A stretch of 64,000 nucleotides of DNA from DATENM01 sp045807765 (GCA_045807765.1 JBJMGU010000271.1:14912-78911), one strand, 5' to 3'; positions 1 to 9,410 are shown, counted from the first letter of the stretch. Numbers and translations are program-made. Notes: a model not told the origin generated them from the sequence alone.

Positions 1-1083
1 TTGCTCGCTCAGCTCAAGAATCTTTTCGACAACGATGAAAGCGTCGGGAGCGCGGCGGCGCAAGCGCTCGACGTATTCGGTCGGGTTATACAGTCCGTCC
101 ACGTGATCGATGCGCAAGCCATCAATCTTGCCGTCACGCAGCAGGCCGAGCGCCAGGCGATGCACGACATCAAAGACCCGTTCGTCTTCCATGCGCAGCG
201 AGATCAGCTCGTTGATGTTGAAGAAGCGCTGGTAATTGATCTCTTTTGAGGCGACGCGCCAGTAGGTGAATTGAAACCACTGCTGCGCCAGCATGGCGTC
301 GAGCAGGTTGACATCGCCGTTGAACTCGACGACGCGGCGGTCAACAAATTCGCGCACCGCCGGGTTGTCGCGGTACATCGCCCAGAGCGCGTCACGCGCC
401 AAAAGCATCTGCGCCGTGCGCGACAGCGGGTCGGCCTGGGCATTGTCGGCGAGGTTGGTCAGCACAACGACGATGCCGAGCATCTTGATGAAGTCGGTGT
501 CATCAGCGCCCAACCGCTCTTGCAGCTCGCTCAGTTGATGGCTGATGACCGTCGCATAAGATTCGATGCGCAGCGGGTAGACCGAATCATAGTACTTCAC
601 GGCGAAATTGCCGTCGCCGTATTGCAAGGCAAGCTCGCCGCTTTCGAGCGTTTCGCCGTAAGGCTTGCCGAGGAATGGCGCGATGATCTTGCCGCGCAGG
701 TTTTCGCGCAGGTGATTCCAGAGAATGTCGAAGAAGCCGAAGTAAGGCGAGCCGGGGCCTTTCTCGAAGACATCCATCAGCATGCGGTTGCGGCTGTCGT
801 AAGCCATGTGGTTCGGCACGAAGTCCTGCAACCACGTCATCTCCTGTCGTTGAACCGTGGCAATCAAGGTATCGAACGCTTCCTCGGTGCCAAGCTCCGG
901 GTTCAAATGATTCGGGTCTGTGATGTCATAGCCATGCGTGCTGCCGGGCCGCGCCTTGAAGATGGGCGAAGCGTAGACGGTCGAAACACCAAGCGCTGCC
1001 AGGTAATCAATGATCCGCTCTGCATTGGCGAAACCGAACTCTGGCGTAAACTGCAACCGGTAAGTCGCCAGCCACTTGCTCAT
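1..1083 (-). CDS. treY: Maltooligosyltrehalose synthase TreY, N-terminal 361 residues (runs off the window)
   Basis: This GH13 enzyme isomerises the reducing-end alpha-1,4 bond of maltodextrins to the alpha-1,1 bond of trehalose, before TreZ releases trehalose; it is cytoplasmic. Translating the minus strand from ATG at 1083 gives an uninterrupted frame to base 1. It opens with MSKWLATYRLQFTPEFGFA, typical of TreY, followed by the YASPIF and GSTHGYD motifs. RIDHVDGL carries the predicted nucleophile Asp326, and VVEKIL carries the predicted acid/base Glu353. The C-terminal half lies outside the window. It sits 20 bp downstream of the GH57/DUF3536 gene on the same strand, so the two are probably co-transcribed; treZ and treX may lie beyond the edge. 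Identification is confident. Confidence 0.93.
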   Translation of the reverse strand, partial: MSKWLATYRLQFTPEFGFANAERIIDYLAALGVSTVYASPIFKARPGSTHGYDITDPNHLNPELGTEEAFDTLIATVQRQEMTWLQDFVPNHMAYDSRNRMLMDVFEKGPGSPYFGFFDILWNHLRENLRGKIIAPFLGKPYGETLESGELALQYGDGNFAVKYYDSVYPLRIESYATVISHQLSELQERLGADDTDFIKMLGIVVVLTNLADNAQADPLSRTAQMLLARDALWAMYRDNPAVREFVDRRVVEFNGDVNLLDAMLAQQWFQFTYWRVASKEINYQRFFNINELISLRMEDERVFDVVHRLALGLLRDGKIDGLRIDHVDGLYNPTEYVERLRRRAPDAFIVVEKILELSEQ

Positions 1084-1103
1084 GCTCTACTCCCAACTTC
1101 CCT

Positions 1104-3527
1104 TTATGCGCTCTTGAGGCGCAAATAATCGCTCAAGCGAATGAAGCGCTCGATCCACAAGGTCGCGCTACGGTCGCCATTGGTGTTGCGCTCGATCATC
1201 TCGCCGAGCATCTGTTTGCTGGTCACAAAGAGTTGATTGCGCACCTTGAACAGATCGAGCGCCAGCCCCAGCCCTTCAAGCGCCGTTAGCATCGCGTGCA
1301 ACTGTTCGAGCGGCGCGCTCTCTTGCGGGACGCGGCGGAACTGTTCGATCAACGATTGCGCGCGGCGACTGGCGACAAAGCCAAGCGTCGTGCGGTCAAC
1401 CTCGAAGCGCCAGCGATTGACCTCTTCAATCAAGCCGGCCACCTGCGCGGCGTCGAACTCCGTCTGTTCAATTGCCTGCCGCAAGTCGCTGTTGATCGTC
1501 ATCTCTGCCGTCACCAGCAGGGCTTTCGGAATCGGCGCATGCTGCTCGCGCATCGCCCGCATGATCGGGTAGTGGTGGCCGTAGATGCTGCGAAACGAGC
1601 CGGCCACTTCGTCCAGCGTCGTCTTCAGGATGCGATCCCACACCCGGCGCTGCTCGTCGCGGAACAGGTGCCACAGCGAATAGTTGTGCGTCTCGAAATG
1701 CTTGTCCATCAGGCGAATGATCTCCGCAAGATCGCTGCGGTCAAACGCCTCTTTGATGTCGCGGCGCATAGTGGCGAAGCTCGCTTCGTCCTTAAGCTCG
1801 CAAACGCCGCCGAGCAGGTTGTGATCGCCGAGGTGCAAGACGGCGAAACTTATCAGGCTCTCGGCGGCGGTGACGTTCGAGCGCAGGTGCGCCGAACCGA
1901 GGGCCAGTTTCTGGCGGCCCGCTTCACGGCGCTCGTACGCTCCGCGCTTTGCCTTGTAAGCGTAGATCGTCACCTCGTCGGCGTAATCTTCAAACAGCGA
2001 TGACACCGCGTAATGCGCGCCGACGCGCAGCAGATCAACCTGCATCGGCTTGACGAAGCTGTGATAAACATCCGCGCCGGTCGGATGCTCGGCGAGGTTC
2101 GACGGCGCGTGAGCGAGTAGCTTGATGAATTGCGGCTCAAGATCAACGCCGGTGGTCTTGTGAGCCAGTTGGATGGCGCGCGCCGCGTAGGCCATTACCT
2201 GCGTCGTTTCGATGCCGGAGATTTCGTCAAAGAACCAGCCGCAACTGGTATACATCAGCATGGCGTGGCGCTGCATTTCGAGCAGCCGGAAAGCGCGCAC
2301 CTCGTCGGCCTTCGACCACTCGCGCACGGCATGGGCCGCGAAAAAGCGCGCGACGTTTTCATCGCCGCGGTCGAGGATAACGCGGATGTAATCGTCGCGT
2401 GCCTGCCACGGGTCGCGGACATATTCGGCCATCGTCTTTGCGTAAAGCACGGCCATCTCGTCGCGCAGCCAGTCCATTGCTTCGCGCAAGGGCCGACGCC
2501 ATGCCTGTGACCAGTCCTTGCGGCCCATGTTGCAGCCGCAGTTGCTGCGCCAGCGCTCGACGCCGTGCGCGCAACTCCACGAGGTGTTCTCGATGATCTC
2601 GACTTCGTGGGTCGGCGGGTGCTGTTCGAGGAACTCGCCATAGACCGCCAGCCGCGCCAGATGGTTCGCTTCGATGTGGTGCAGGCAATAGGCGAGCGCC
2701 ATGTCGCCGAAGCGGTGATGGTGGCCGTAGGTTTCGCCGTCGGTGGCGACGTGGGCCAGTTGGGTGTCGTTGCGCCGGGCGTCAAAGCCGCCGAGCAAAC
2801 GGTTGGCGAATTCGACGCCGCTGGCGAGCAGCCCGCCGAAAGCGACCTCTTGAGCAATCGGCCCATCATAGAAGAACAGGTTGATCGAGCGGCCCGACGG
2901 CAGGCGGCAGCGATAGGCCATGCGCGAATCGATGCGCCCGCCCGAAGCGTCGCGCCAGCGCCGCAGGTTGCGCTTGCGGACGCGCCCGGCCTGGCGCGGC
3001 GCAAGAATCGTGAAAAGGATTTCCTGTTCGGCGAGCGCTTCAAGCGTCGCCAGATCAACGGCGGTCTCGGCCAGCCACATGCCTTCGGGCCGGCGACCGA
3101 AGCGATGCGCGAAATCTTCGATGCCCCAGATGACCTGCGTGCGCTGATCGCGCGCGCTCGCCAGCGGCATGATCATATGATTGTAGACCTGTGCGATGGC
3201 TGCGCCGTGGCCGTTGAAGCGCCGCCGGCTTTCGTGATCGGCTTCGACGATGGCCGCATGAACGTCACGGGCGTGACGCGCCATCCAGCTCATCAGCGTC
3301 GGCCCGAAGTTAAAGCTGATTCGCGAATAGTTGTTGACGATTTCAGTGATGCTCTTATCCGCCGCCAGAATGCGCGAGGCGGCGTTCGGGGCGTAGCATT
3401 CCGAGGTGACGCGCTCGTTCCAGTCGTGATATGGGTAAGCCGAATCCTGTAGCTCGACCTCTTCGAGCCAGGGATTCTCGCGCGGCGGCTGGTAGAAATG
3501 TCCGTGAATGCAAATCTGGCGATCCAT
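1104..3527 (-). CDS. DUF3536 glycoside hydrolase family 57 protein
   Basis: An 807-residue GH57 (alpha-amylase-like (beta/alpha)7 barrel) protein with the C-terminal DUF3536 region. Near the N-terminus, IHGHFYQPPREN corresponds to GH57 motif 1. WLAETAVD around residue 154 matches the region of the GH57 nucleophile Glu, and VATDGETYGHH matches the motif holding the acid/base Asp. There is no signal peptide, so it should be cytoplasmic. The ATG is preceded by GGAGA at good spacing. It lies just upstream of treY, which suggests action on glycogen or maltodextrin (debranching, branching or trimming). The exact activity of DUF3536 proteins is not something I can assign from sequence. Confidence 0.88.
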   Translation of the reverse strand: MDRQICIHGHFYQPPRENPWLEEVELQDSAYPYHDWNERVTSECYAPNAASRILAADKSITEIVNNYSRISFNFGPTLMSWMARHARDVHAAIVEADHESRRRFNGHGAAIAQVYNHMIMPLASARDQRTQVIWGIEDFAHRFGRRPEGMWLAETAVDLATLEALAEQEILFTILAPRQAGRVRKRNLRRWRDASGGRIDSRMAYRCRLPSGRSINLFFYDGPIAQEVAFGGLLASGVEFANRLLGGFDARRNDTQLAHVATDGETYGHHHRFGDMALAYCLHHIEANHLARLAVYGEFLEQHPPTHEVEIIENTSWSCAHGVERWRSNCGCNMGRKDWSQAWRRPLREAMDWLRDEMAVLYAKTMAEYVRDPWQARDDYIRVILDRGDENVARFFAAHAVREWSKADEVRAFRLLEMQRHAMLMYTSCGWFFDEISGIETTQVMAYAARAIQLAHKTTGVDLEPQFIKLLAHAPSNLAEHPTGADVYHSFVKPMQVDLLRVGAHYAVSSLFEDYADEVTIYAYKAKRGAYERREAGRQKLALGSAHLRSNVTAAESLISFAVLHLGDHNLLGGVCELKDEASFATMRRDIKEAFDRSDLAEIIRLMDKHFETHNYSLWHLFRDEQRRVWDRILKTTLDEVAGSFRSIYGHHYPIMRAMREQHAPIPKALLVTAEMTINSDLRQAIEQTEFDAAQVAGLIEEVNRWRFEVDRTTLGFVASRRAQSLIEQFRRVPQESAPLEQLHAMLTALEGLGLALDLFKVRNQLFVTSKQMLGEMIERNTNGDRSATLWIERFIRLSDYLRLKSA

Positions 3528-3742
3528 TCGCCGTCTCCATCATCTGCCCTGCGAAGCATCCGTGTCGGTCATCAACTCACAGGCTCTTACGACCATGCTT
3601 AACTATGGCGTAAGCAACCGCCGCGAGCAAGCATGCGCGGGGCGCGTTTCCCACTTGACAGAACCTGACATTCGTAGACGGATAAACTACAATGGTGAGC
3701 GCCGCGCACCAGCCGGCAATGATTCGTGGTGAGATTGAGCCT

Positions 3743-4378
3743 ATGAGCTTACCGCATTCGCAGCCTCGTTATACAGTCGAAGAATACCTCGCGCTGGAGC
3801 GCGCCGCGGAAGCGCGTCATGAATTTCTCGATGGCCAGGTGTATCTGATGGCGGGCGAAAGCCTGGAGCACGGGACGATCTGCACCAACCTCAGCGGCCA
3901 GCTTTATAACCAGCTCAGAGGAAAACCCTGTCAGGTGTTTTCCAAAGACATGAAAGTCCGCAGCGGCCCGGAGCCAAAATCGCGCTACGAGAGCAAAGGC
4001 CTGTACTCGTATCCTGATCTGGTGGTGGTTTGCGGAGAAGCCCGGTTTCATGACGAACATCGTGACGTACTGCTCAACCCGACGGCCATCATTGAAGTCT
4101 TATCGCCGACGACCGAAGCCTTTGACCGGGGCGAAAAATGGTCGCGTTATCAAACATGGCTGCCGTCGCTGACGCATTACGTTCTCGTCTCGCAAGCCAA
4201 GTCGCAGCTTGAACACTACCTGCGCCAGCCGAATGGCGAATGGCTTTACTCCTCTGTGAAAGAGCGAACGGGAAGTCTCTATCTTGCGGCGATTGATTCT
4301 ACGCTACGGCTGGCCGAAGTTTACGACCGCGTCGTTTTTCCCATCCAGTCAGTCGAGCAGCCAGATGAAAAGGGATGA
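3743..4378 (+). CDS. Uma2 family (DUF820) restriction-endonuclease-fold protein
   Basis: A 211-residue Uma2-type protein with a PD-(D/E)XK nuclease fold. Family hallmarks are YTVEEYLALE near the start, HEFLDGQVYLMAG, YPDLVVVCGE (the core Asp of the nuclease fold) and IIEVLSPTTEAFDRGEKW. An upstream in-frame ATG at 3692 would add 17 residues; I prefer ATG 3743 because the family starts just before YTVEEYL. These proteins are often multicopy in cyanobacteria, Chloroflexi and Acidobacteria, and their biological role is unsettled. It stands alone, divergent from the GH57 gene and convergent with the RNase H-like gene. Confidence 0.88.
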   Translation: MSLPHSQPRYTVEEYLALERAAEARHEFLDGQVYLMAGESLEHGTICTNLSGQLYNQLRGKPCQVFSKDMKVRSGPEPKSRYESKGLYSYPDLVVVCGEARFHDEHRDVLLNPTAIIEVLSPTTEAFDRGEKWSRYQTWLPSLTHYVLVSQAKSQLEHYLRQPNGEWLYSSVKERTGSLYLAAIDSTLRLAEVYDRVVFPIQSVEQPDEKG

Positions 4379-4398
4379 GCGTTGTCGGCTCTCGCAGG

Positions 4399-5403
4399 TC
4401 AGTCGGCAGTGGCCGCGAACTCGCGCCAGAGCGCCGTCAGGCGCGCTTTCAGCTCGTCATCCTTGAAGCCATGCAGGTAAGGCGAGAAGGGCTTGCGGCG
4501 GGTGTGGTAGAGGTCGAAGTAGCCGAGCATCTTTTCGTCTTCGTTGCGAATCAGCAATCGCGCAAACTGGTTGTTGTAGAGGCGATCAAAGGCCGCGTCA
4601 ATTCCCTGCACCATCAAGAACTCGATGAAGCGTTCCTTGCGGTCGAGCAGGGCGATGACCAGCGGGTCGGTCGGCGCGGGGTCGCTTTCGCCTGCTTCAT
4701 CGCGCCCGGCCCTCTCGGCGAGCGCGCCCTGTTTGGCGAGCTGGTCGGCGCGCTCGTTCCAGCGATTACCGGTGTGCGCGGCGACCTTGCGCCAGCGAAT
4801 GCGTATGCCCGACTGGCGCACCGTTTGGCCATACGCCTGAGTCATTGACTGATTGGCCTTCCACGCGCCGGTCGCCCATTTCTCGACGCCATAGTAATCG
4901 TAAAAAATCTCGACTTCACCGACCTCGTGTTCCCGGCACCAGCCTAAGCCTTCTTCGACGGCGCGCAGCTCGCCCGCGACCTGACGCGTGCCGTTGACTT
5001 CGATTGCTGCGACCGGGCCACACAGCTCGGTGACGACCGCGCCGTCGCGCAAGATCACCACGGCGTAGCCGGTCGCATGGTTGATGTACGAGCCGTCAAC
5101 GTACATCTGCCAGCCGCGCGCCGTCGTTGCGGCTGAGCGTGGCTCGTCGTGCCAGCAATCTTCAAGACGGGCGACGAGTGCTTGGTCTTTCAGCTCATGC
5201 GTCTTCAGCGAAAAGGCGTTGGCCTTTGGGCTGAAATAGAGATTGACGTTTCCGTAATCTCGGCCACCAACCGACACGGCGACCTTAACGGTGTAGTCGC
5301 GGAAAGAATCATCGAGGATTGCGCCGCTGATGTCGGCGCGAGCGAGCGCAGCAATGAACGCCCTGGCGCGCTCGCGCAGCTTGTCTTCAAACAGATAGCC
5401 CAT
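4399..5403 (-). CDS. RNase H-like protein with extra N- and C-terminal regions
   Basis: A 334-residue protein with a central RNase HI-type domain at about residues 98-228. The four acidic metal ligands are visible: Asp103 in YVDGSY, Glu145 in AGELRAV, Asp169 in IFYDYYG and Asp220 in NERADQLAK. His210 in VAAHTGN fits the conserved flexible-loop His. It should cleave RNA in RNA:DNA hybrids. About 95 residues precede the domain and about 100 follow it. I do not recognise either part, although the N-terminal part resembles the accessory domains often found before type 1 RNases H. It is much longer than the usual 150-residue enzyme. There is no obvious operon partner. Confidence 0.8.
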   Translation of the reverse strand: MGYLFEDKLRERARAFIAALARADISGAILDDSFRDYTVKVAVSVGGRDYGNVNLYFSPKANAFSLKTHELKDQALVARLEDCWHDEPRSAATTARGWQMYVDGSYINHATGYAVVILRDGAVVTELCGPVAAIEVNGTRQVAGELRAVEEGLGWCREHEVGEVEIFYDYYGVEKWATGAWKANQSMTQAYGQTVRQSGIRIRWRKVAAHTGNRWNERADQLAKQGALAERAGRDEAGESDPAPTDPLVIALLDRKERFIEFLMVQGIDAAFDRLYNNQFARLLIRNEDEKMLGYFDLYHTRRKPFSPYLHGFKDDELKARLTALWREFAATAD

Positions 5404-5514
5404 CGGTTCGTCTCATCAATCAAGAATTGCCCGCAGCGCCGGCGCGTGGCGCGTGCCTGCGGCGCAATTAAGGATAAGACTTTTTGCGCGATTCGTCGCC
5501 TGCCGGCGCGGCGC

Positions 5515-7746
5515 TCACTCTCTGGCCGAAGTATCTGTGATAGAGGTATTCGGGCGGCTGTATTGAAAATGCGTGGCGTCGCCGTCGCCGCCCCAACTGA
5601 AATCGAACTCGCGGAGAACCGGCACCAGCTCAAGGATGGAGCCGCGCTGGCCGAGCGGCATGGCGTGCTGGCCGGGCTGATTGTATTGGCGATTGAGGTC
5701 GAAGCCAATGCCGAGCGCGTGCGTCGAAGGACCGCCGCCCTGGCCACGCTTGAAGTTGAGGATCAGCGGATCGTCAGGCCGCACAAAGCCGTAATCCCAG
5801 GTCAGGACGCGGTCCAGCAAGCCGCGCGCTTTGATCGCCCGGAACGCCTGCTGCAACTGCGCCGCCGCTATGCGATTGAACTTGATCGTGCTGTCGTACG
5901 GCTGATCGATCTCGCGCAGCTCCGGCACATTAACATCAATGAGGTTACGTTCAATCCAATTGTCGTAAAACTCCATGCGGCCATCGGCGAGGCGGCGCAA
6001 TTTAATGTCGCCGACAATCGGGTGCGGATAGGTGACTTCGTCGCCTCGGAAATAGTCGTCAGCAATGTCGAGCAGTTTCTCGTTCTGGCGACCCAGCGAT
6101 TCTTCTTGTTGCAAGCGCTCCTCGACGACCTTGTCGCGCTGTTGTTCGACGACGTGCAGGAGCTGGTCTTTGTGCTCGGCCTCGCGCGCCAGGTTATAGT
6201 TTTTAACCAGCGTATAAGCGCCCGCCGAGCCGATCAACAGCAACGGCACGAGGATATAAAAGGTCATCACTAGGTAGCGATGGCGGCGGCGGCTGATGTC
6301 GAGAAAGCTCATCGCCGCAGCAAAATCTTCGTTGTAACGCGCCGCCCACGCTGCCGTCGGCTGCTTCTGCGCCTGCCATTCGAGCGCGTAGCCGAGCTGC
6401 GGATTGCGCCACGGCTTCGAGCGCCCCTCGCGGTAGAGCAGCGCGGCGTCAACGATGCGCAGGTAAATCTTGCGCGATTCGGCTTCGAGGTTGACCCAGT
6501 CGCCGAGCCGTGTCCACTGGCGGATCAAGCTCTCGTGCGAGATGTCTATGGTCACGTCGCCGGTCAACTTGTCTTCGTAGAGGTTGACGAAGTTGCGCCG
6601 ATTCGAGCGGAAGCGCTCGATGATGGCAAGCAGTGGCGGGCGCGCTGCTCCGGTAATGGCTTCGATCTCGCTTAGACGCGCCGGGCGGCGGATGCGGCGG
6701 CCCCGCGCGTCTGTGTCGGTGAGCGCCTGGAACATGCGTTTGGTAATTCTTACCTCGTCGTCGTTCAAGCCGGCGAGGGCCGCCTCGGCATCTTTCGACA
6801 ACGCCTCCTTGATGGTGCCGATGTTCTCGTAATGTGTCAGATCAATCGCGCCTTCGCGCGTGCGTTGCCAGTCTTCCCATGTGCGCATCAAGGCATGCTG
6901 CATGACCGGCAACTGGTCGGACTTATCGCCGGCGTCGTTCAGCACGCGGTCGAGCAGGCGCTGTGAGATGCTCGCGCCGAACAAGCGGATCGGCCCTTCG
7001 ATGGCTTCCTGCCGCTGGCGGCGCGTCAGGCGCGGCACCAGGTATTGACTCTGGTTCATGGCTTCCGGCAGGCCGAAGAAGTTGTCACAGTCGCCGATGA
7101 AATCCGAGCGCATGGTGAGGACGACGAAGATCGCCAGCTCGCGCTGCGCCGCCAGCTCCAAGATCAGCGCCACGAACTCTTCGGCTTCGTTGCGCTTTAC
7201 CGGATCGTCATCACGCAAGGCGAAGCGGAACAGCTCTTCAAACTGGTCAACCAGCAGCAGCAGGTTAGAGTCTTCATCGCCAAGCGCCTCTTGCAGGCGA
7301 GTGATGACGGCCTGCGCGCCTTCGCCGCGAACCGCTTCGACCAGGCTGTTGATGTTCGCCTTGCTGGCTTCGACCGAAGCGGCTTCGAGCAGCGCGACGG
7401 CCATGTTTTCAAGCGGCGCGTCGCCCGGCTTCATGGTGGCGACGTGCCAGAGGTCGCGTTCTTCGACCAGGAAGCCGGCCTTGAGCTTGGGGATCAACCC
7501 GGCGCGCACCAACGACGATTTGCCGCAGCCCGAGCTGCCGACGACCGCGAGAAAGCGGGTGGCGTGCAGCCTTTGCAGCAGCTCGATGGCCTGCTCGCGC
7601 CGCCCGAAAAAGAGCAAGCTCTCTTCGCTCTCGAACGGGCGCAGCCCGACAAATGGGTTCAGCGCCTCGGTGCCGGCATCGCTGCCTGCAAGCAACGCCG
7701 GCGTCTGCTTTAAAGATCTCGTCGTACGCTCCGGTCTCATAATCAT
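5515..7746 (-). CDS. nSTAND1 NTPase fused through a transmembrane helix to an M15-type peptidase
   Basis: A 743-residue protein. Residues 30-80 have the nSTAND1 entry sequence NPFVGLRPFE and Walker A GSSGCGKSS (70-78). Walker B is LLLLVDQFEE (162-171), and a sensor-like FVVLTMRSDF follows. One strong hydrophobic helix lies at about 491-514, then a charged likely coiled coil at 515-565. The C-terminal part (about 570-735) resembles VanY/M15 peptidases: STHALGIGFDLN gives His676 and Asp683, and WGGDGDATHF gives Asp723/His726, the expected Zn ligands and HxxxxxxD...DxxH layout. I infer a cytoplasmic NTPase switch and a periplasmic peptidoglycan endopeptidase. It lies 8 bp downstream of the TIR gene, so the two form one unit. 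The peptidase assignment is motif-based. Confidence 0.82.
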   Translation of the reverse strand: MIMRPERTTRSLKQTPALLAGSDAGTEALNPFVGLRPFESEESLLFFGRREQAIELLQRLHATRFLAVVGSSGCGKSSLVRAGLIPKLKAGFLVEERDLWHVATMKPGDAPLENMAVALLEAASVEASKANINSLVEAVRGEGAQAVITRLQEALGDEDSNLLLLVDQFEELFRFALRDDDPVKRNEAEEFVALILELAAQRELAIFVVLTMRSDFIGDCDNFFGLPEAMNQSQYLVPRLTRRQRQEAIEGPIRLFGASISQRLLDRVLNDAGDKSDQLPVMQHALMRTWEDWQRTREGAIDLTHYENIGTIKEALSKDAEAALAGLNDDEVRITKRMFQALTDTDARGRRIRRPARLSEIEAITGAARPPLLAIIERFRSNRRNFVNLYEDKLTGDVTIDISHESLIRQWTRLGDWVNLEAESRKIYLRIVDAALLYREGRSKPWRNPQLGYALEWQAQKQPTAAWAARYNEDFAAAMSFLDISRRRHRYLVMTFYILVPLLLIGSAGAYTLVKNYNLAREAEHKDQLLHVVEQQRDKVVEERLQQEESLGRQNEKLLDIADDYFRGDEVTYPHPIVGDIKLRRLADGRMEFYDNWIERNLIDVNVPELREIDQPYDSTIKFNRIAAAQLQQAFRAIKARGLLDRVLTWDYGFVRPDDPLILNFKRGQGGGPSTHALGIGFDLNRQYNQPGQHAMPLGQRGSILELVPVLREFDFSWGGDGDATHFQYSRPNTSITDTSARE

Positions 7747-7754
7747 CTAACGGC

Positions 7755-9272
7755 TCAAACCGCTTCGAGCAGCGGCTTGAGCGCCTGCGGGTTGCCGAGG
7801 TCAGCCGCGTCAAAGGTATAAACCGGGAACAGGCCGAGGCGGAAATCGCTGTCGACGCTCTTGCGCCGCGCGCCCGCATAAAAGACGCCGCAGGCTTTCA
7901 GCGGGCAGCCTTCGGTGATGGCGATCTCGACTGCCGCGCCGAGCCGCGCCCGCACCCATTCCGAAGTCACCGAGCCGAAGACGATGATCAGCTTGGTCAC
8001 CTGCTTCAAGCGCTCTTCAAGGATGCGAATGTTTTTGCGCGGGTCATCTTCTTCAGGGTTGATGTAGGGCTGCACGTTCTTGTCCGACAGAAAGCGGATC
8101 AGGTCGAGGGCGTAGAGCTGATCTTTGAAGTGCGTATCAACCAGCGCCGCCATCGGCGCGGCATCGGCGGGCGGGCGGCGTTGCGCGGCTTCGATCTCGT
8201 CGAGGATTTCGCGCGGCAACTCGGCGGGCAGGCCGCGCAGGAATTTGTAGGTCGCCTCGCTGCGCTCGCCGTTCTCCAGGCGGTCGAGGAACTCTTTATA
8301 CGTGCCGTCTTCAAGCGCCGCCAGATCAAGCGCTTTCGGCACCCAGATGAACTGCGAGCGCGCATGCTCAATGCTCAGCTCGACCTGGCGCTGGGCATAG
8401 GATTTCTCTTCGGCGTCTTCAATCTCGCGGCCCGGAAAGGTGTCGAGCAGATGCACAGCCAGATGCGCGCCGCTAATGGCAGCAATGGCGCGCTCTTCGT
8501 GTGCCGCGGCTTCGTAAGGCGGCGGCACATCGGCGATGACCCGTATGCCTTTGCTCTGTAGCTCGGCGGTGACGCGCCTGCGCAACGTGCGCAGCGAATC
8601 GGCGGTGTCGGCCAGAAAGACCGTGAAGGCGTCCGACGCCGGCGACGCGGCACTCGCGCCAGCGGCGGGCGCCGCCGTAACCGGCGCAGACGCGACCGAC
8701 GGCGCCGCGGCGGGTAAGCTCTCTTTCATTGCGCAGAGCGTGCGATAAACCGCTTCGACGAGCTTGCGCATCTGCAATTGAAAAGGTTTCTCCTGCGGGT
8801 CTGCCGGGTAGCCGAAATCGTCCGGCGATTCCGCATCGTGAAACGGAAAGCCGCTCGTGCGCCCGAACTCGGTGGGCCATTCGCCGAACGGGATGTTATT
8901 GAGCAGCACGTTAAAGATGCGCAGCCGGTCGCCGACCGCCAGCCCCGATGGCTCTTTGCCGGCCTTGGCCTCGAACAAGCGCAGCTCCTGTTTGCAGTAA
9001 TCCGAGGCCAGATAACCGGACGAGTTGAGGGCGATGAAGATCGCTGAACTGTTGATGGCGTCTTCGATTGTCTTGTCGAAAAGCTGGCTGCCTTCGAGCG
9101 TCGGGTCTTGCCAGATTTTGACCGCGCCCATGCGCCCAACGCGCTTCGACATTTGCAGGTCGAGGTGTTCGCGAAACTGCGTCACCCAGCCATCGGCTGC
9201 ATCAACCGCGGCGTTGTCAACGTGCGCGTAGCTGATAAAAATGTCGTGCTGAAAACCGGGTAAGTACCCCAT
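7755..9272 (-). CDS. TIR-domain protein with further TIR-like modules
   Basis: A 505-residue protein beginning at ATG 9272, which has GGAGG just upstream; an in-frame ATG at 9320 lacks this support. Residues about 9-130 form a TIR domain: HDIFISYAHVD at the start, and SGYLASDYCKQEL, whose Glu96 sits where TIR NADases have the catalytic Glu. After an Ala-rich linker come two more Rossmann-like segments, one from DAFTVFLADTADSL and one from YALDLIRFLSDKNVQP to LIIVFGSVTSEWV, which look like degenerate TIR/SEFIR-like modules without an evident catalytic Glu. TIR domains act as scaffolds or NAD+ hydrolases in bacterial immunity. It is the first gene of a two-gene unit with the nSTAND-M15 gene. 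Confidence 0.85.
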   Translation of the reverse strand: MGYLPGFQHDIFISYAHVDNAAVDAADGWVTQFREHLDLQMSKRVGRMGAVKIWQDPTLEGSQLFDKTIEDAINSSAIFIALNSSGYLASDYCKQELRLFEAKAGKEPSGLAVGDRLRIFNVLLNNIPFGEWPTEFGRTSGFPFHDAESPDDFGYPADPQEKPFQLQMRKLVEAVYRTLCAMKESLPAAAPSVASAPVTAAPAAGASAASPASDAFTVFLADTADSLRTLRRRVTAELQSKGIRVIADVPPPYEAAAHEERAIAAISGAHLAVHLLDTFPGREIEDAEEKSYAQRQVELSIEHARSQFIWVPKALDLAALEDGTYKEFLDRLENGERSEATYKFLRGLPAELPREILDEIEAAQRRPPADAAPMAALVDTHFKDQLYALDLIRFLSDKNVQPYINPEEDDPRKNIRILEERLKQVTKLIIVFGSVTSEWVRARLGAAVEIAITEGCPLKACGVFYAGARRKSVDSDFRLGLFPVYTFDAADLGNPQALKPLLEAV

Positions 9273-9410
9273 CACGCCTCCGGTCGTGCGCAAGGTGGTT
9301 GGCTTGCGCAGCGTCTTCAACTTGTTGCTGGTAATCTGTTGAGTGCGGAGTAAGGGTAAGCGAAAACACTGATGAATGCAACGCGATCAGTAAAGCGGCG
9401 GCGTGGTGGC

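Noticed and set aside
3655..3688. TTGACA with GATAAACT before the Uma2 gene as a promoter
   Set aside because: The spacing (about 20-22 bases) does not fit a sigma-70 promoter, so I did not annotate it.
5149..6273. 374-codon plus-strand frame
   Set aside because: It is antisense to the nSTAND-M15 and RNase H-like genes, which have clear motifs; the translation has no domain and shows the Ala/Arg/Val-rich character of a shadow frame in GC-rich DNA.
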